From Bosea sp. OAE506 (GTDB taxonomy: Bacteria > Pseudomonadota > Alphaproteobacteria > Rhizobiales > Beijerinckiaceae), in NCBI RefSeq assembly GCF_040546595.1, contig NZ_JBEPOB010000001.1, forward strand, positions 2,729,001-2,793,000: a stretch of DNA of 64,000 nucleotides. The letters are read 5' to 3'. The translations under genes were made by a program, and so were the position numbers. Under the pieces are notes generated by a model. The model worked only from the letters and a program-made list of their open reading frames with translations, was not told the DNA's origin and did not search any database. Of this stretch, positions 1 through 11,618 are shown in pieces. How positions within the stretch are numbered: the first letter of the stretch is position 1; the number at the start of each line of letters is the position of its first letter.

Positions 1-43
1 CGAACTACGCGCGGCCGTGGAGCTGGCGAAGCTCGGGCGGTAG
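1..43 (+). CDS. C-terminal end of a CDS entering from the left (unidentified)
   Basis: An open frame runs from position 2 to a TAG at 41-43 and would encode the last 13 residues ELRAAVELAKLGR. Ala/Leu/Lys-rich tails like this end many helical enzymes, so no family can be named. It points toward the minus-strand cupin gene, with a palindromic repeat between them. Confidence 0.35.
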   Translation, partial: ELRAAVELAKLGR

Positions 44-50
44 GCGAGGG

Positions 51-144
51 CGTCATGGTCGGGCTTGACCCGACCATCTCGGAAACCTGAGCCCTCTTGG
101 CCTGAGATTCTTGGGTCTGCGCTTCGCTTCGCCCGAGAATGACG
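51..144. repeat. Dispersed two-hairpin intergenic repeat, family B, copy 1
   Basis: Outer arms CGTCAT (51-56) and ATGACG (139-144) enclose two hairpins. One has arms ATGGTCGGG (55-63) and CCCGACCAT (69-77). The other has arms in ATTCTTGGGT and CGCCCGAGAAT, ending near 140. The same arrangement occurs in opposite orientation at 9213-9289. It lies between convergent gene ends and may also help end transcription. Confidence 0.7.
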
Positions 145-154
145 TGATGCCGCG

Positions 155-700
155 TTAACGGATGAATTGGTCCGCGTAGTCGGCGCCCAGCCCGTTGCTC
201 GCGTAATGCGCGCGGCATTTGTCGAGACGCGTGAAGACGTCGTCATAGCCGAGGCATTTGCCGTCCGGGTCGACATAGATCATCGCGCCATTGACCTGGA
301 ACATGGTGATCATCTCCTCGGTGTCGGGATCGACCACCAGCGTATGCGTCTCGCCCGGCGCCTCGTAGACGTAAGATCCTTCGGTGGCGACCCAGTCATG
401 CTCGAGGTAGCGCCACTTCCCCTTCAGCACATAGCCATGGACGGGCTGCGGGTGGCGATGGCGCGAGAGCACGCCGGCCCGGCGCACGCGCAGCAGGTTC
501 ATCCAGTAACCGCGGGTCACGCTGAGGCATAAGGGTCGGAACCAGACATTGTCGTCGACCGGCACCCAGACGCGCTCATCCTCCGGGATGACGTTGGGCA
601 CGATCAGCTCGGGCGGGGAATCCTTCGGCTGCGGATGGCGGTAGGGCGTCCAGCGCTCGGCTTCGCTGGCGACGACCGGAATGGGGCTGACCTTGTTCAT
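155..700 (-). CDS. Cupin protein, 2,4'-dihydroxyacetophenone dioxygenase-like
   Basis: The product has 181 residues and a cupin fold. A metal-site motif is visible as RHRHPQPVHGYVLKGKW around residues 80-96, with a later THTLVV histidine, giving the usual His-rich Fe(II) site. Length and flanking motifs resemble the 2,4'-dihydroxyacetophenone dioxygenase/ChrR-like cupin group, in which some members cleave aromatic ketones. The substrate here is unknown. The start at 700 has a good GGGAG site just upstream. It follows an SDR gene on the same strand with a 98-bp gap, so the two may be co-transcribed. Confidence 0.7.
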   Translation of the reverse strand: MNKVSPIPVVASEAERWTPYRHPQPKDSPPELIVPNVIPEDERVWVPVDDNVWFRPLCLSVTRGYWMNLLRVRRAGVLSRHRHPQPVHGYVLKGKWRYLEHDWVATEGSYVYEAPGETHTLVVDPDTEEMITMFQVNGAMIYVDPDGKCLGYDDVFTRLDKCRAHYASNGLGADYADQFIR

Positions 701-798
701 GGCGTTTCTCCCGTTCGATGTTGGCTGAACCGTCGTTGTCGAACTGATTCAGATGTGCCCGGCATCGTCCTGTGCCGGTTGTGTTTTCTTGCTGTCGT

Positions 799-1530
799 TC
801 AGACCGCCAGATAGCCGCCGTCGACCGGCAGGATCGTGCCGGTGATGAAGGCGGCCGCATCCGAAAGCAGGAAGGCGATGGCGCCACCGACATCGCCGGG
901 CTGGCCCCAGCGGTTCATCGGCGTGCGCGCCAGGATCGGCGCCGAGCGGGCAGCGTCCTCGACCAGCGGCCTCGTCAGTTCGGTCGCGATCCAGCCCGGC
1001 GCGACGGCGTTGACGCGGATGCCGTCGCCCGCCCATGCGGCAGCGAGCGATTTGGTGAGCTGGCCGATCGCGCCCTTGGACGCCGAGTAGCCCGGCGCAT
1101 AGGCCGAGCCGTGGAAGGTCAGCATCGAGGCGATGTTGACGATCGCGCCCTTGCTACCGGCGAGCTTGTCCTTCGCGGCCAGGCACATCCGCATCGTACC
1201 GGTGAGATTGACCTCGACCGTGAAGCGGAAGGCCTCGATCTCGAATTCCTTGCCGCCGCGCTGGATCATGCCGGCGCAGTTCACCAGCGCGTCGAGCCGC
1301 GGGCAGGCGGCGACGGTTGCCGCGACCTCGGAGTCCTTGGTGACATCGAGCCGCGCATGGCGGATTGCGGGGTGGGGCGGGGCGCCCGCCACCTCCTCGT
1401 CGGTCAAGCCCGTAGCGAGCACCTCGTAGCCGGCCAGCGCCAGCGCCAGCGCTGCGCCCTGGCCGATGCCGCGGGTGCCGCCGGTGACCAGCGCGAAGCG
1501 GAGTGTGGAGGAAGGAGCGTCTGTTGTCAT
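799..1530 (-). CDS. Short-chain dehydrogenase/reductase (classical SDR)
   Basis: A 243-residue NAD(P)-dependent oxidoreductase. The Rossmann glycine motif TGGTRGIG lies near residues 16-23, NCAG near 84-87, and the catalytic Ser/Tyr/Lys triad is seen as the Ser of NIASML followed by YSASK near 148-152. The C-terminal GTILPVDGGY is typical of FabG-like SDRs. The length is normal. The substrate cannot be read from sequence. It lies upstream of the cupin gene on the same strand, so a small catabolic unit is plausible but unproven. Confidence 0.85.
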   Translation of the reverse strand: MTTDAPSSTLRFALVTGGTRGIGQGAALALALAGYEVLATGLTDEEVAGAPPHPAIRHARLDVTKDSEVAATVAACPRLDALVNCAGMIQRGGKEFEIEAFRFTVEVNLTGTMRMCLAAKDKLAGSKGAIVNIASMLTFHGSAYAPGYSASKGAIGQLTKSLAAAWAGDGIRVNAVAPGWIATELTRPLVEDAARSAPILARTPMNRWGQPGDVGGAIAFLLSDAAAFITGTILPVDGGYLAV

Positions 1531-1584
1531 GGACCGAAGACTATCGGCGCGCCGGCTCGACGGGAAGGGCGCGCGTCCCGCGTT

Positions 1585-2409
1585 TCAGGGCGTCGGAAGC
1601 TCCAGTTTCAGCAGGGCCGTGCCGTTGGTCTGGACGTCACGGCCGACCATGGGCACCTGCCGGCCGAGGCTGAGATCGAGCGTGGTGCGCCAGGGCGTCG
1701 CGAGCGGCCGGGTCAGATCCGCGGCGAGCTTCACCCGCGGCGTCAGGCTGCCGGCAACGCCGTTCTGCGCGGCGAAGCTGTAGCTGCCGGCAAGCGCGAT
1801 CTCGGTCGTCAGCGTGACGATGTCGTGCGGGCGCAAACGGTAGCCGAGCACGGCCTCGCCGTTTTGCTCGACGGCGCCGGCCGCGGGCAGGCTGCCGCCG
1901 GTCGCCGCGCGCCAGACGACGTCGCCCTCGCTGCCGGAGCCGCGTGTCACGTTCCAGCCCAGCCGGGTGTCGCTGCGCTGCCAGCCACCCTGGCCCGAGA
2001 CGATCTCGGTCGAGAGCGAGAGTTGGTCGGCGCCGAGCTTCATGCCGACCGCCCGCTCGGTTGCGGCGGGCAGGGGGGTGCCGGCCGGCGTGAGCCCGCG
2101 GCGGATCGGCGTGGCCGCGATTTCGGGCCTCGCGAGCGGGTTGGCGGCCGCGCCGCGCCGGGCGGCTCCCGGCGTGAGATAGCCGGGGCGGTCCGGCTCG
2201 GGCTCTGGTGTCGCCGCCTCCCAGCGCGGGATCGGTGCGAAGAGGCTCGTTTCAGCCTCCTCGCCGAAGGCGGCGTCCAGCATCTGCGCCGGTTCTTCCG
2301 CCGGCGTCTGGGCGCGGGCGCTGGGCGCGGCGGCCAGCAGCAGGAGCGCGGCCAAGGCAAGGGGGCGGTGGGGCAAGGCGAGAGCAGGCTGTGACGAGAG
2401 CGAAGGCAT
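1585..2409 (-). CDS. Secreted hypothetical protein
   Basis: A 274-residue protein with a clear N-terminal signal peptide: a Leu/Ala-rich core at residues 18-30 followed by SARAQ as the likely cleavage region. The first 100 mature residues are Pro/Ala/Glu-rich and probably disordered. Residues 120-274 are rich in alternating polar and hydrophobic residues, as in beta-strands (LSLSTEIV, VTLTTEIALAG, TTLDLSLG), so a small beta-barrel or beta-sandwich is possible. I do not recognise a family. It stands alone between the SDR gene and icd. Confidence 0.6.
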   Translation of the reverse strand: MPSLSSQPALALPHRPLALAALLLLAAAPSARAQTPAEEPAQMLDAAFGEEAETSLFAPIPRWEAATPEPEPDRPGYLTPGAARRGAAANPLARPEIAATPIRRGLTPAGTPLPAATERAVGMKLGADQLSLSTEIVSGQGGWQRSDTRLGWNVTRGSGSEGDVVWRAATGGSLPAAGAVEQNGEAVLGYRLRPHDIVTLTTEIALAGSYSFAAQNGVAGSLTPRVKLAADLTRPLATPWRTTLDLSLGRQVPMVGRDVQTNGTALLKLELPTP

Positions 2410-2697
2410 GAGCGAGGCGGTCTTCCGGGCCGGCGTGAATGAGCGCGGGAGGCTCGGGGCGGATGCTGACGATTTTGCGGCGGGGGTGGGGCGGTTCGCC
2501 GTCGGCTCCGATGCGTTGCACGAAAGCCGCGCCTGCCGCAGGGGCGAGGCCAGGCGCTGGCGCGCTTTTGGGCCGGCTTAGCCGAAAACCGCATTTCCCT
2601 TTGCGGGCCGATGTTCTAGGAAGCGGCCAACCGCCTGCGGCGCCCGTGCCGCAGTCTGGAAAGCTTCACGTCTGGCCAGCAGCAGGGGTCGTTTCAC

Positions 2698-3912
2698 ATG
2701 AGCAAGATCAAGGTCGCCAACCCCGTCGTCGACATGGACGGCGACGAGATGACCCGCATCATCTGGCAGAAGATCAAGGACACGCTGATCTTCCCCTATC
2801 TCGACCTCGAGCTCGACTATTACGACCTCTCGGTCGAGAACCGCGACGCCACCGACGACCAGGTGACGATCGACGCCGCCAACGCGACCAAGAAGCACGG
2901 CGTCGCCGTGAAATGCGCGACGATCACGCCCGATGAGGGCCGCGTGAAGGAATTCAACCTCAAGTCGATGTGGAAGAGCCCCAACGGCACGATCCGCAAC
3001 ATCCTCGGCGGCGTGATCTTCCGCGAGCCGATCATCTGCAAGAACGTGCCGCGCCTCGTGCCGGGCTGGACCCAGCCGATCGTGATCGGCCGCCATGCCT
3101 ATGGCGACCAGTACCGCGCCACCGACTTCAAGTTCCCCGGCAAGGGCACGCTGTCGATCAAGTTCGTTGGCGAGGACGGCGCGGTGATCGAGAAGGAGGT
3201 CTTCAAGGCCCCGGACGCCGGCGTCGCCATGGCGATGTACAACCTCGACGAGTCGATCAAGGATTTCGCTCGGGCCTCGCTGAACTACGGCCTGATCCGC
3301 AAGTACCCGGTCTATCTCTCGACCAAGAACACCATCCTCAAGACCTATGACGGGCGCTTCAAGGACATCTTCGAGGAGATCTACCAGGCCGAGTTCAAGG
3401 CGCAGTTCGACGCCGCCGGCATTACCTATGAGCACCGCCTGATCGACGACATGGTCGCCTCGGCGATGAAGTGGTCGGGCGGCTATGTCTGGGCCTGCAA
3501 GAACTATGATGGCGACGTGCAGTCCGACACGGTGGCGCAGGGCTTCGGCTCGCTCGGCCTGATGACCTCGGTGCTGATGACGCCGGACGGCAAGACCGTC
3601 GAGGCCGAAGCGGCGCATGGCACGGTGACGCGCCACTACCGCGAGCACCAGAAGGGCAAGGAGACCTCGACCAACTCGATCGCCTCGATCTTCGCCTGGA
3701 CCCGTGGTCTCGCCCACCGCGCCAAGCTCGACGGCAATGACGAGCTCGCCAGGTTCGCGACGCTGCTCGAGAAGGTCACGGTCGACACCGTCGAGGCCGG
3801 CGACATGACCAAGGATCTCGCCCTGCTGGTCGGCGCCGAGCAGAAGTGGCTCTCGACCACCGGCTTCCTCGAGAAAGTCAGCGAGAACATGCGCAAGGCC
3901 ATGGCCGCCTGA
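2698..3912 (+). CDS. icd: Isocitrate dehydrogenase (NADP+)
   Basis: This TCA-cycle enzyme oxidises isocitrate to 2-oxoglutarate with NADP+. The 404-residue product starts [23 protein letters not shown] and carries [19 protein letters not shown] and [12 protein letters not shown], hallmarks of the eukaryote-like homodimeric type found in alphaproteobacteria and unlike the E. coli form. [11 protein letters not shown] and [12 protein letters not shown] mark the C-terminal catalytic part. Full length. Its own terminator follows 28 bp after the stop, so it is probably a single-gene transcript. Confidence 0.97.
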   Translation: MSKIKVANPVVDMDGDEMTRIIWQKIKDTLIFPYLDLELDYYDLSVENRDATDDQVTIDAANATKKHGVAVKCATITPDEGRVKEFNLKSMWKSPNGTIRNILGGVIFREPIICKNVPRLVPGWTQPIVIGRHAYGDQYRATDFKFPGKGTLSIKFVGEDGAVIEKEVFKAPDAGVAMAMYNLDESIKDFARASLNYGLIRKYPVYLSTKNTILKTYDGRFKDIFEEIYQAEFKAQFDAAGITYEHRLIDDMVASAMKWSGGYVWACKNYDGDVQSDTVAQGFGSLGLMTSVLMTPDGKTVEAEAAHGTVTRHYREHQKGKETSTNSIASIFAWTRGLAHRAKLDGNDELARFATLLEKVTVDTVEAGDMTKDLALLVGAEQKWLSTTGFLEKVSENMRKAMAA

Positions 3913-3939
3913 GCGGACGAGCCTTTCGTGACGCAACGA

Positions 3940-3967
3940 GCCCGGCCGACGACGGCCGGGCTTTTTT
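3940..3967 (+). terminator. Rho-independent terminator of icd
   Basis: A stem GCCCGGCCG (3940-3948) pairs with CGGCCGGGC (3953-3961) across an ACGA loop and is followed by six T residues at 3962-3967. Confidence 0.9.
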
Positions 3968-3993
3968 GTTGGGGCGGCCGTTTCCTCGACGCC

Positions 3994-4097
3994 GTCATCC
4001 TGGACCAGCCGCGAAGCGGCGCAGGCCGGGATCCATCCTAGGAGCTGTACAGCGCCCTATGATGGATCCCGGTCGGCCTGCGGCCGCCCAGGATGAC
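3994..4097. repeat. Dispersed intergenic palindrome, family A, copy 1
   Basis: Outer arms GTCATCCTGG (3994-4003) and CCAGGATGAC (4088-4097) enclose inner arms CGGGATCCATC (4027-4037) and GATGGATCCCG (4061-4071). Related GTCAT(C/T)CCGG elements with an inner GGATCCATC or GAATCCATC half lie at 30687-30789 and 46779-46882. All are intergenic and about 104 bp long, as expected for a REP-like mobile palindrome. Confidence 0.8.
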
Positions 4098-4576
4098 GGG
4101 GGTGGTTCGGAGAAAATCTGGAAGCGCCACGCACCAAACGCCCCGACCGGCCTGAAGGCCGCGGGGTTTCGCATCATTGCCCCCCAGAGGGGATGCGCGG
4201 AGCCGGGTGGGGCGCGTCCTTGCCGCGTGCCGATGACGAGTGTCGATGTCGAGGTGTCGATGCAGCGCCGATCTCGCGCCGCCCGGCTCCGCGCGCAGGT
4301 GTTTTGGGCGTCCCGGCCATCAGTCCCTGACGAGGGGACTTACTGCCGCTCGACCTCCGGGAGCCCCCGCCCGCAACGGCGACGCCTCCCGAAACCCGCC
4401 ACCACACCCGGCCGCACGATGCCTCGCGACAGCCCCCTTGGTCGGGTGCAGCGCGGGGAGGATAGGGGCGGGTGGGGCGGCGGGGATAAAGGGCGGAGGT
4501 TATGCCCGTTTCGCGACGCTCCGGAATGACAGCGTGGAGTTGGCTCAGTCGCAAGGACCGGAGCTTGCACCCGCCC
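4098..4576. other. Gene-free, hairpin-rich block downstream of icd
   Basis: No convincing ORF with codon bias or a ribosome-binding site is seen here. Several self-complementary segments are visible: CGGCC-TGAA-GGCCG near 4149-4162; GCATC...GATGC enclosing CCCC/GGGG at 4171-4196; AGTCCC-TGACGA-GGGGACT at about 4321-4340; and a longer-range match between AGCCGGGTGGGGCGCG (4201-4216) and CGCGCCGCCCGGCT (about 4275-4288). Short ORFs across it are Arg/Pro/Gly-rich, typical of non-coding GC-rich DNA. It may be a structured RNA or a decayed repeat. Confidence 0.4.
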
Positions 4577-5239
4577 TCACTCCACGCTGACCGCCCTCGT
4601 CGCCAGCACGCGCAGCCCGCTGACGGGGGCGTCCATCACATAGCGCAGCTCGTAGGCGCCGGGCTGGTCGGGGCCGTCCAGCGTCGCCTCGACGTTTTCC
4701 TGCGGGAAGAAGGACGGTCCATCGGCGTCGGGGGCGGCGCCGGCCGGGACCAGAACGACGCGGTCGCGCTCGCCATTGGGGCCGATGCCGCGCACCGGCA
4801 GGGCCTGGCCGCGGCCGATGCGTGCAGGCGCGGCCAAGGTCGCCTCCGGCGGCGTGGTGACGAGCGGCTGGCGCAGCAGGATGACGGGGGCGCCGTCCTG
4901 GTCGCGCGTCAGGCGCAGCTCATAGGCGCCGGACTCGCCCGGCGTCGGCAGGCTGGCCGAGGCGCGGCCGCGCAGCGGCACCACGACGATGGCGCTTCCC
5001 GCCTGATCGGCCGGGCGCGCGATCGCCAGCCGCGCCCCCTCCGGCGCGCGCGTGGTCAGGACGTTCAGTGGCGAGCCCGCCATCAGCCGCTGCGAGGCGG
5101 ACAGCGCAGGGCCTGCGGGCTGTGGCGGCTTGCGGGGGGCCTGCTGCTGCGCCTCGGCTTGCGACGGGGCGCCCATGGGCGACAGCGCGGCCAGCGGCAG
5201 GGCGGCCGCTGCCAGCAGCACGAGACGGCGAAGCCTCAT
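4577..5239 (-). CDS. Secreted hypothetical protein with two GAYELR repeats
   Basis: A 220-residue protein with a signal peptide: MRLRR, then a Leu/Ala core, with likely cleavage near AEAQ at about residue 30. Two related modules each end in a P-x-x-x/P-GAYELR strand (near residues 105 and 195). This resembles the carboxy-terminal strand of small Ig-like/beta-sandwich domains found in some secreted von Willebrand-type proteins. Its start overlaps the stop of the upstream channel gene by ATGA (5236-5239), so translation is probably coupled. Function unknown. Confidence 0.6.
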   Translation of the reverse strand: MRLRRLVLLAAAALPLAALSPMGAPSQAEAQQQAPRKPPQPAGPALSASQRLMAGSPLNVLTTRAPEGARLAIARPADQAGSAIVVVPLRGRASASLPTPGESGAYELRLTRDQDGAPVILLRQPLVTTPPEATLAAPARIGRGQALPVRGIGPNGERDRVVLVPAGAAPDADGPSFFPQENVEATLDGPDQPGAYELRYVMDAPVSGLRVLATRAVSVE

Positions 5240-6402
5240 GCGTCGCGCGCCAGCTTGCGGATATGGGCGGCGAGCTTCGGGCTGCGCGCGGTCAGGGCGC
5301 GGAAGTCGATCTGGTCGAGCACGAGCAGCTTGGTCGGCGCGGTCGCGACCGCGGCGTTGACGCCCGAGGCGTGGCTCGTGATCGCGACGTCGTCCAGCGT
5401 CAGTGCGCCGAAGAAATGGCCTTCGTCCAAGGTCGTCTTTCCCTCCGGCAGAGCGAGCTCAACCTCGCCGCTGGCGACGAAATAGAGCGCCTGCAGCGGC
5501 TCGCCATCATGCGCGACGACGACGCCGTTGCGCACCGTGCGGGCGCGCAGGAACTGCATCACCTCCGCGATCTCCACCGCATCGAGTTGGCCAAACAATG
5601 GCACCCGCGCGATCATGCTCCAGGTCACGACGAATTCGCGGCGATGGATTTCCTGCGCGAAGGCGGTGGCGACGATGCCGACCGGCAGCGCCAGCATGAC
5701 GAGGCCGAGCACCGCGGTGACGGCGGCGACCGCCTTGCCCGCGGCGGTGATCGGATAGACATCGCCATAACCCACCGTGGTGAGCGTGATGATCGCCCAC
5801 CACATTGCATCGGGAATGGTGCCGAACTTGTCGGGCTGCGCTTCGCGCTCGACGAGATGCATCACGCTCGCCGTCATCAGCATCACGCCCATCAGCACGA
5901 CGAAGCAGGCGAAGAGCGCCTTGCGCTCGGCGTGGAGTGCGGCGGCGAGCGAGGCCATGCCGGGCGAATAGCGGCCGAGCTTGAAGAAGCGCAGCAGCCG
6001 CAGCAGCAGGAGGAAGTGCAGATCGGCCAGGCCCAGCACGGCGAAGGCGAGCGGCAGCGTCGCCAGCAGATCGACCACCGCCGGCAGCGAGGCGGCATAG
6101 GTCAGCCGTGCCTTCAGAGGCGTCAGCGCCCGGTAGCGGGCATGCTCGGGCGCGACCCAGAGGCGGGCGGCGTATTCCAGCGCGAAGATCGCCAGCGAGA
6201 CGGTTTCGAGCGCGTGGAACGCCGGGCCGAAGCGCTGCGCCATGTCGGGAAGCGAATGCAGCACGATCGCTGCGACATTGGCGCAGATCAGCAGGACGAG
6301 GCCGCGATGGATCGCGTTGGCGACGGGATCGTCTCCCGCGCCATGGTCGAGCCAGAGATGCACCCGGCGCCGCCATCCCATCGCTGAGGTGGCGGCGGCC
6401 AT
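5236..6402 (-). CDS. Six-TM potassium channel with a divergent cyclic-nucleotide-binding domain
   Basis: The 388-residue product has six predicted membrane segments between residues 30 and 250, a pore helix, and the K+ selectivity filter TTVGYGD at 208-214. S4 is poor in arginine (LHFLLLLRLLRFFKLGR). A cyclic-nucleotide-binding-like fold follows at about 265-380. The architecture matches the MloK1-type channels of rhizobia. The phosphate-binding cassette, however, reads GHFFGALTLDD and lacks the usual Glu and the Arg before Ala, so ligand binding is doubtful. The gene begins 8 bp downstream of the alaS stop and overlaps the next secreted protein gene. Confidence 0.85.
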   Translation of the reverse strand: MAAATSAMGWRRRVHLWLDHGAGDDPVANAIHRGLVLLICANVAAIVLHSLPDMAQRFGPAFHALETVSLAIFALEYAARLWVAPEHARYRALTPLKARLTYAASLPAVVDLLATLPLAFAVLGLADLHFLLLLRLLRFFKLGRYSPGMASLAAALHAERKALFACFVVLMGVMLMTASVMHLVEREAQPDKFGTIPDAMWWAIITLTTVGYGDVYPITAAGKAVAAVTAVLGLVMLALPVGIVATAFAQEIHRREFVVTWSMIARVPLFGQLDAVEIAEVMQFLRARTVRNGVVVAHDGEPLQALYFVASGEVELALPEGKTTLDEGHFFGALTLDDVAITSHASGVNAAVATAPTKLLVLDQIDFRALTARSPKLAAHIRKLARDA

Positions 6403-6410
6403 GGCGGACG

Positions 6411-9053
<2,643 letters not shown>

Positions 9054-9169
9054 TGTCGTTCGAACTCTTGGCTATCGGGCTGCCGTCCGGGCCGGGCCGG
9101 CGGTTTCAAGCGTTCTAGTGAGGCCGCTTGCCGCTGTCGAGAGAGTGCAGATCGCAAGGCGTTGTGCCC

Positions 9170-9201
9170 AAACGACAACGGGCGGCCCAAGGGCCGCCCG
9201 T
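9170..9201 (-). terminator. Rho-independent terminator of recA
   Basis: An 11-bp perfect stem, ACGGGCGGCCC (9178-9188) with GGGCCGCCCGT (9191-9201), lies between the recA stop and the alaS start. Read on the minus strand it is followed by the T-rich TTGTCGTTT. A near-identical tail follows the hairpin at 53387-53410. Confidence 0.75.
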
Positions 9202-9212
9202 GTTTCATGTGA

Positions 9213-9289
9213 CGTCGTTCTCGGGCGGCGCGAAGCGCAGACCCGAGAATCTCTCGCAGGAGATGCTCGGGTCAAGCCCGAGCATGACG
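9213..9289. repeat. Dispersed two-hairpin intergenic repeat, family B, copy 2 (inverted)
   Basis: The reverse complement of this segment matches 51-144 closely: GAGATTCTCGGGTCTGCGC against GAGATTCTTGGGTCTGCGC, and GTCATGCTCGGGCTTGACCC against GTCATGGTCGGGCTTGACCC. Arms are CGTCGT (9213-9218) and ATGACG (9284-9289). It lies between the recA terminator and the recA stop codon. Confidence 0.75.
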
Positions 9290-9303
9290 TTCAGCGTGTC
9301 CGC

Positions 9304-10389
9304 TCAGGCCTCGCCCTCGTCGAGATCATCCGCCGTCGGGGTCGCCTGGTCGAGGATCCGCTCGGCGACGAGCCCGGAATTCTGGCGGATCGTGGCCTCG
9401 ATCTTGGCGGCCATTTCGGGGTTGGCCTTGAGGAAGGTCTTGGCGTTCTCGCGGCCCTGACCGAGGCGCTGGCTGTCGAAGGAGAACCAGGCGCCGGACT
9501 TCTCGACCATGCCGGCCTTGACGCCGAGATCGACGAGCTCGCCGACCTTGGAGATGCCCTCGCCGAACATGATGTCGAACTCGACCTGCTTGAAGGGCGG
9601 CGCGACCTTGTTCTTGACGACCTTGACGCGGACCTGGTTGCCGGTGGCCTCGTCGCGCTCCTTCAGCGTCGAGACGCGGCGAATGTCGAGGCGCACGGAG
9701 GCGTAGAACTTCAGCGCGTTGCCGCCGGTCGTCGTCTCCGGGGAGCCGTACATCACGCCGATCTTCATGCGGATCTGGTTGATGAAGATGACCATGCAGT
9801 TCGAGCGCGAGATCGAAGCGGTCAGCTTGCGCAGCGCCTGGCTCATCAGGCGGGCTTGCAGGCCCGGCTGGACGTCGCCCATCTCGCCCTCGATCTCGGC
9901 GCGCGGGGTCAGCGCGGCGACCGAGTCGACCACGAGCACGTCGATCGCGCCGGAACGGACCAGCGTGTCGGTGATCTCGAGCGCCTGCTCGCCGGTGTCG
10001 GGCTGGGAGATCAGCAGGTCGTCGAGATTGACGCCGAGCTTGCGGGCATAGACCGGGTCGAGCGCGTGCTCGGCGTCGACGAAGGCGCAGACGCCGCCCT
10101 TCTTCTGGGCCTCTGCGATGGTGTGCAGCGCCAGCGTGGTCTTGCCGGAGGATTCAGGGCCGTAGATCTCGATGACGCGACCGCGCGGCAGGCCGCCGAC
10201 GCCGAGCGCGATGTCGAGGCCGAGCGAACCGGTCGAAATCGTCTCGATCTCGATCGCCTGCTGGTTCTTGCCCAGGCGCATGATCGAGCCCTTGCCGAAG
10301 GCGCGCTCGATCTGCGAGAGCGCCGCATCCAGCGCCTTGGCCTTGTCCATCGAGGACCCTTCCACCAGTTTCAGATTCGCCTGACTCAC
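9304..10389 (-). CDS. recA: Recombinase RecA
   Basis: DNA strand-exchange ATPase and LexA co-protease. 361 residues, full length. The Walker A motif GPESSGKTT is near residues 77-85, Walker B is LVVDSVAAL, and loop L2 contains [35 protein letters not shown]. The start is GTG at 10389, supported by AAGGAG 8 nt upstream, and the protein begins [10 protein letters not shown] as in other Rhizobiales RecA proteins. A perfect SOS box lies 87 bp upstream. Confidence 0.98.
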   Translation of the reverse strand: MSQANLKLVEGSSMDKAKALDAALSQIERAFGKGSIMRLGKNQQAIEIETISTGSLGLDIALGVGGLPRGRVIEIYGPESSGKTTLALHTIAEAQKKGGVCAFVDAEHALDPVYARKLGVNLDDLLISQPDTGEQALEITDTLVRSGAIDVLVVDSVAALTPRAEIEGEMGDVQPGLQARLMSQALRKLTASISRSNCMVIFINQIRMKIGVMYGSPETTTGGNALKFYASVRLDIRRVSTLKERDEATGNQVRVKVVKNKVAPPFKQVEFDIMFGEGISKVGELVDLGVKAGMVEKSGAWFSFDSQRLGQGRENAKTFLKANPEMAAKIEATIRQNSGLVAERILDQATPTADDLDEGEA

Positions 10390-10475
10390 GACTCGCGCTC
10401 CTTATGGCAGGGGCGCGGGGACATCTCAATCCGCGCCGATGGCGCAAGATGGTCATGGTTTGTTCTCGTTCGCAA

Positions 10476-10490
10476 GTTCTTTCTTCGTTC
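10476..10490 (-). promoter_or_regulatory. LexA SOS box upstream of recA
   Basis: On the recA strand the sequence is GAACGAAGAAAGAAC, an exact GAAC-N7-GAAC direct repeat, the established LexA operator of Rhizobiales and related alphaproteobacteria. It lies 87 bp before the GTG start. Two extra GTTC tetramers lie within 15 bp (10462 and 10468) but lack a partner at the right spacing. Confidence 0.85.
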
Positions 10491-10586
10491 TCATGCCGCG
10501 CCTACTGACAGGAGATGGCAGGAGGGGTTATGCCTGTCCTCCGCGGGCCGCCGCATGCGGCCGGCCGAAGACGCAGGAGTGAGGGC

Positions 10587-11615
10587 ATGGGCAGGCGCGC
10601 AAGCGATTACGGGCTGATCTGCGGGATGCTGCCGCCAGGGCCGCTCAACGCGATCACCGACGTCGCCGGCGTGCGCGTCGGCCATCGCAGCCTGCGCGAC
10701 GGGAACGTTCTCACCGGCTTCACGGCGATTCTCCCGCATGAGGGCGATCTCTTCCGCGAGAAGCTGCGGGCGGGCTGCGACGTCATCAACGGCTTCGGCA
10801 AGAGCGCCGGGCTGGTGCAGCTCGCCGAACTCGGCCAGATCGAGACGCCGATCCTGCTCGGCAACACCCTTGCGGTCGGCACCGGCTTCGACGCTTTGGT
10901 GAGCCGGGCGCTCGCTGCCAATCCCGACATCGGGCGCGAGACCGCCACGGTCAATCCGCTCGTGCTGGAGTGCAATGACGGGTTCCTGTCGGATATCCGC
11001 GCGCGGGCCCTGACGGAAGCCGATGCACATGCCGCGCTCGATGCCGCCGCTGATGGGCCGGTGGCCGAGGGCTCGGTCGGCGCTGGCTCGGGGATGAGCG
11101 CATTCGGCTTCAAGGGCGGCATCGGCACGGCCTCTCGCCTGATGCGGCTGGATGGCGGCGACTTCACCCTGGGCGTTCTCGTGCTGGCCAATTTCGGCGC
11201 GGCCGGCGATCTCGTCCTGCCCGACGGGCGCCGGCCCGTGCCGCCTGTGCAGACGCGCCCCACGCCGGAGCGCGGGTCGGTCATCATCGTACTAGCAACC
11301 GACCTGCCGCTCGAGTCGCGGCAGCTGACGCGGGTGGCGCGTCGCTGCGGCGCGGGCCTGGCGCGGCTGGGGGCGTTCTGGGGCCATGGCAGCGGCGATA
11401 TCGCGGTCGCCTTCAGCACCGCCGGACGCATCGCCCATCACGAGGCGGCCGACATCCTGCCGATGGCGATGCTCAACGAGAGCCGGATCGACTTGCCGTT
11501 CCGCGCCGCCGCCGAGGCGACGCAGGAGGCGGTTCTCAACGCGATGCTGGCGGCGCCCGCGATCACCGGGCGGGACGGGCATGCGCGCCCGTCGCTGGTG
11601 GACGCGCTCGGCTGA
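10587..11615 (+). CDS. P1 family peptidase (DmpA-type, Ser nucleophile)
   Basis: A 342-residue N-terminal-nucleophile aminopeptidase/amidase of family S58. The sequence opens NAITDVAGVRVGHRSL and has the ETATVNPLVLECND and EGSVGAGSGM core motifs. The predicted self-cleavage point is Gly-Ser in PERGSVIIVLATDLPL (Ser about 231), as in Ochrobactrum DmpA. The ATG at 10587 was chosen over one at 10515 because AGGAG lies 8 nt before it and homology begins there. It ends 3 bp before the convergent cckA stop. The natural substrate is unknown. Confidence 0.85.
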   Translation: MGRRASDYGLICGMLPPGPLNAITDVAGVRVGHRSLRDGNVLTGFTAILPHEGDLFREKLRAGCDVINGFGKSAGLVQLAELGQIETPILLGNTLAVGTGFDALVSRALAANPDIGRETATVNPLVLECNDGFLSDIRARALTEADAHAALDAAADGPVAEGSVGAGSGMSAFGFKGGIGTASRLMRLDGGDFTLGVLVLANFGAAGDLVLPDGRRPVPPVQTRPTPERGSVIIVLATDLPLESRQLTRVARRCGAGLARLGAFWGHGSGDIAVAFSTAGRIAHHEAADILPMAMLNESRIDLPFRAAAEATQEAVLNAMLAAPAITGRDGHARPSLVDALG

Positions 11616-11618
11616 GCG

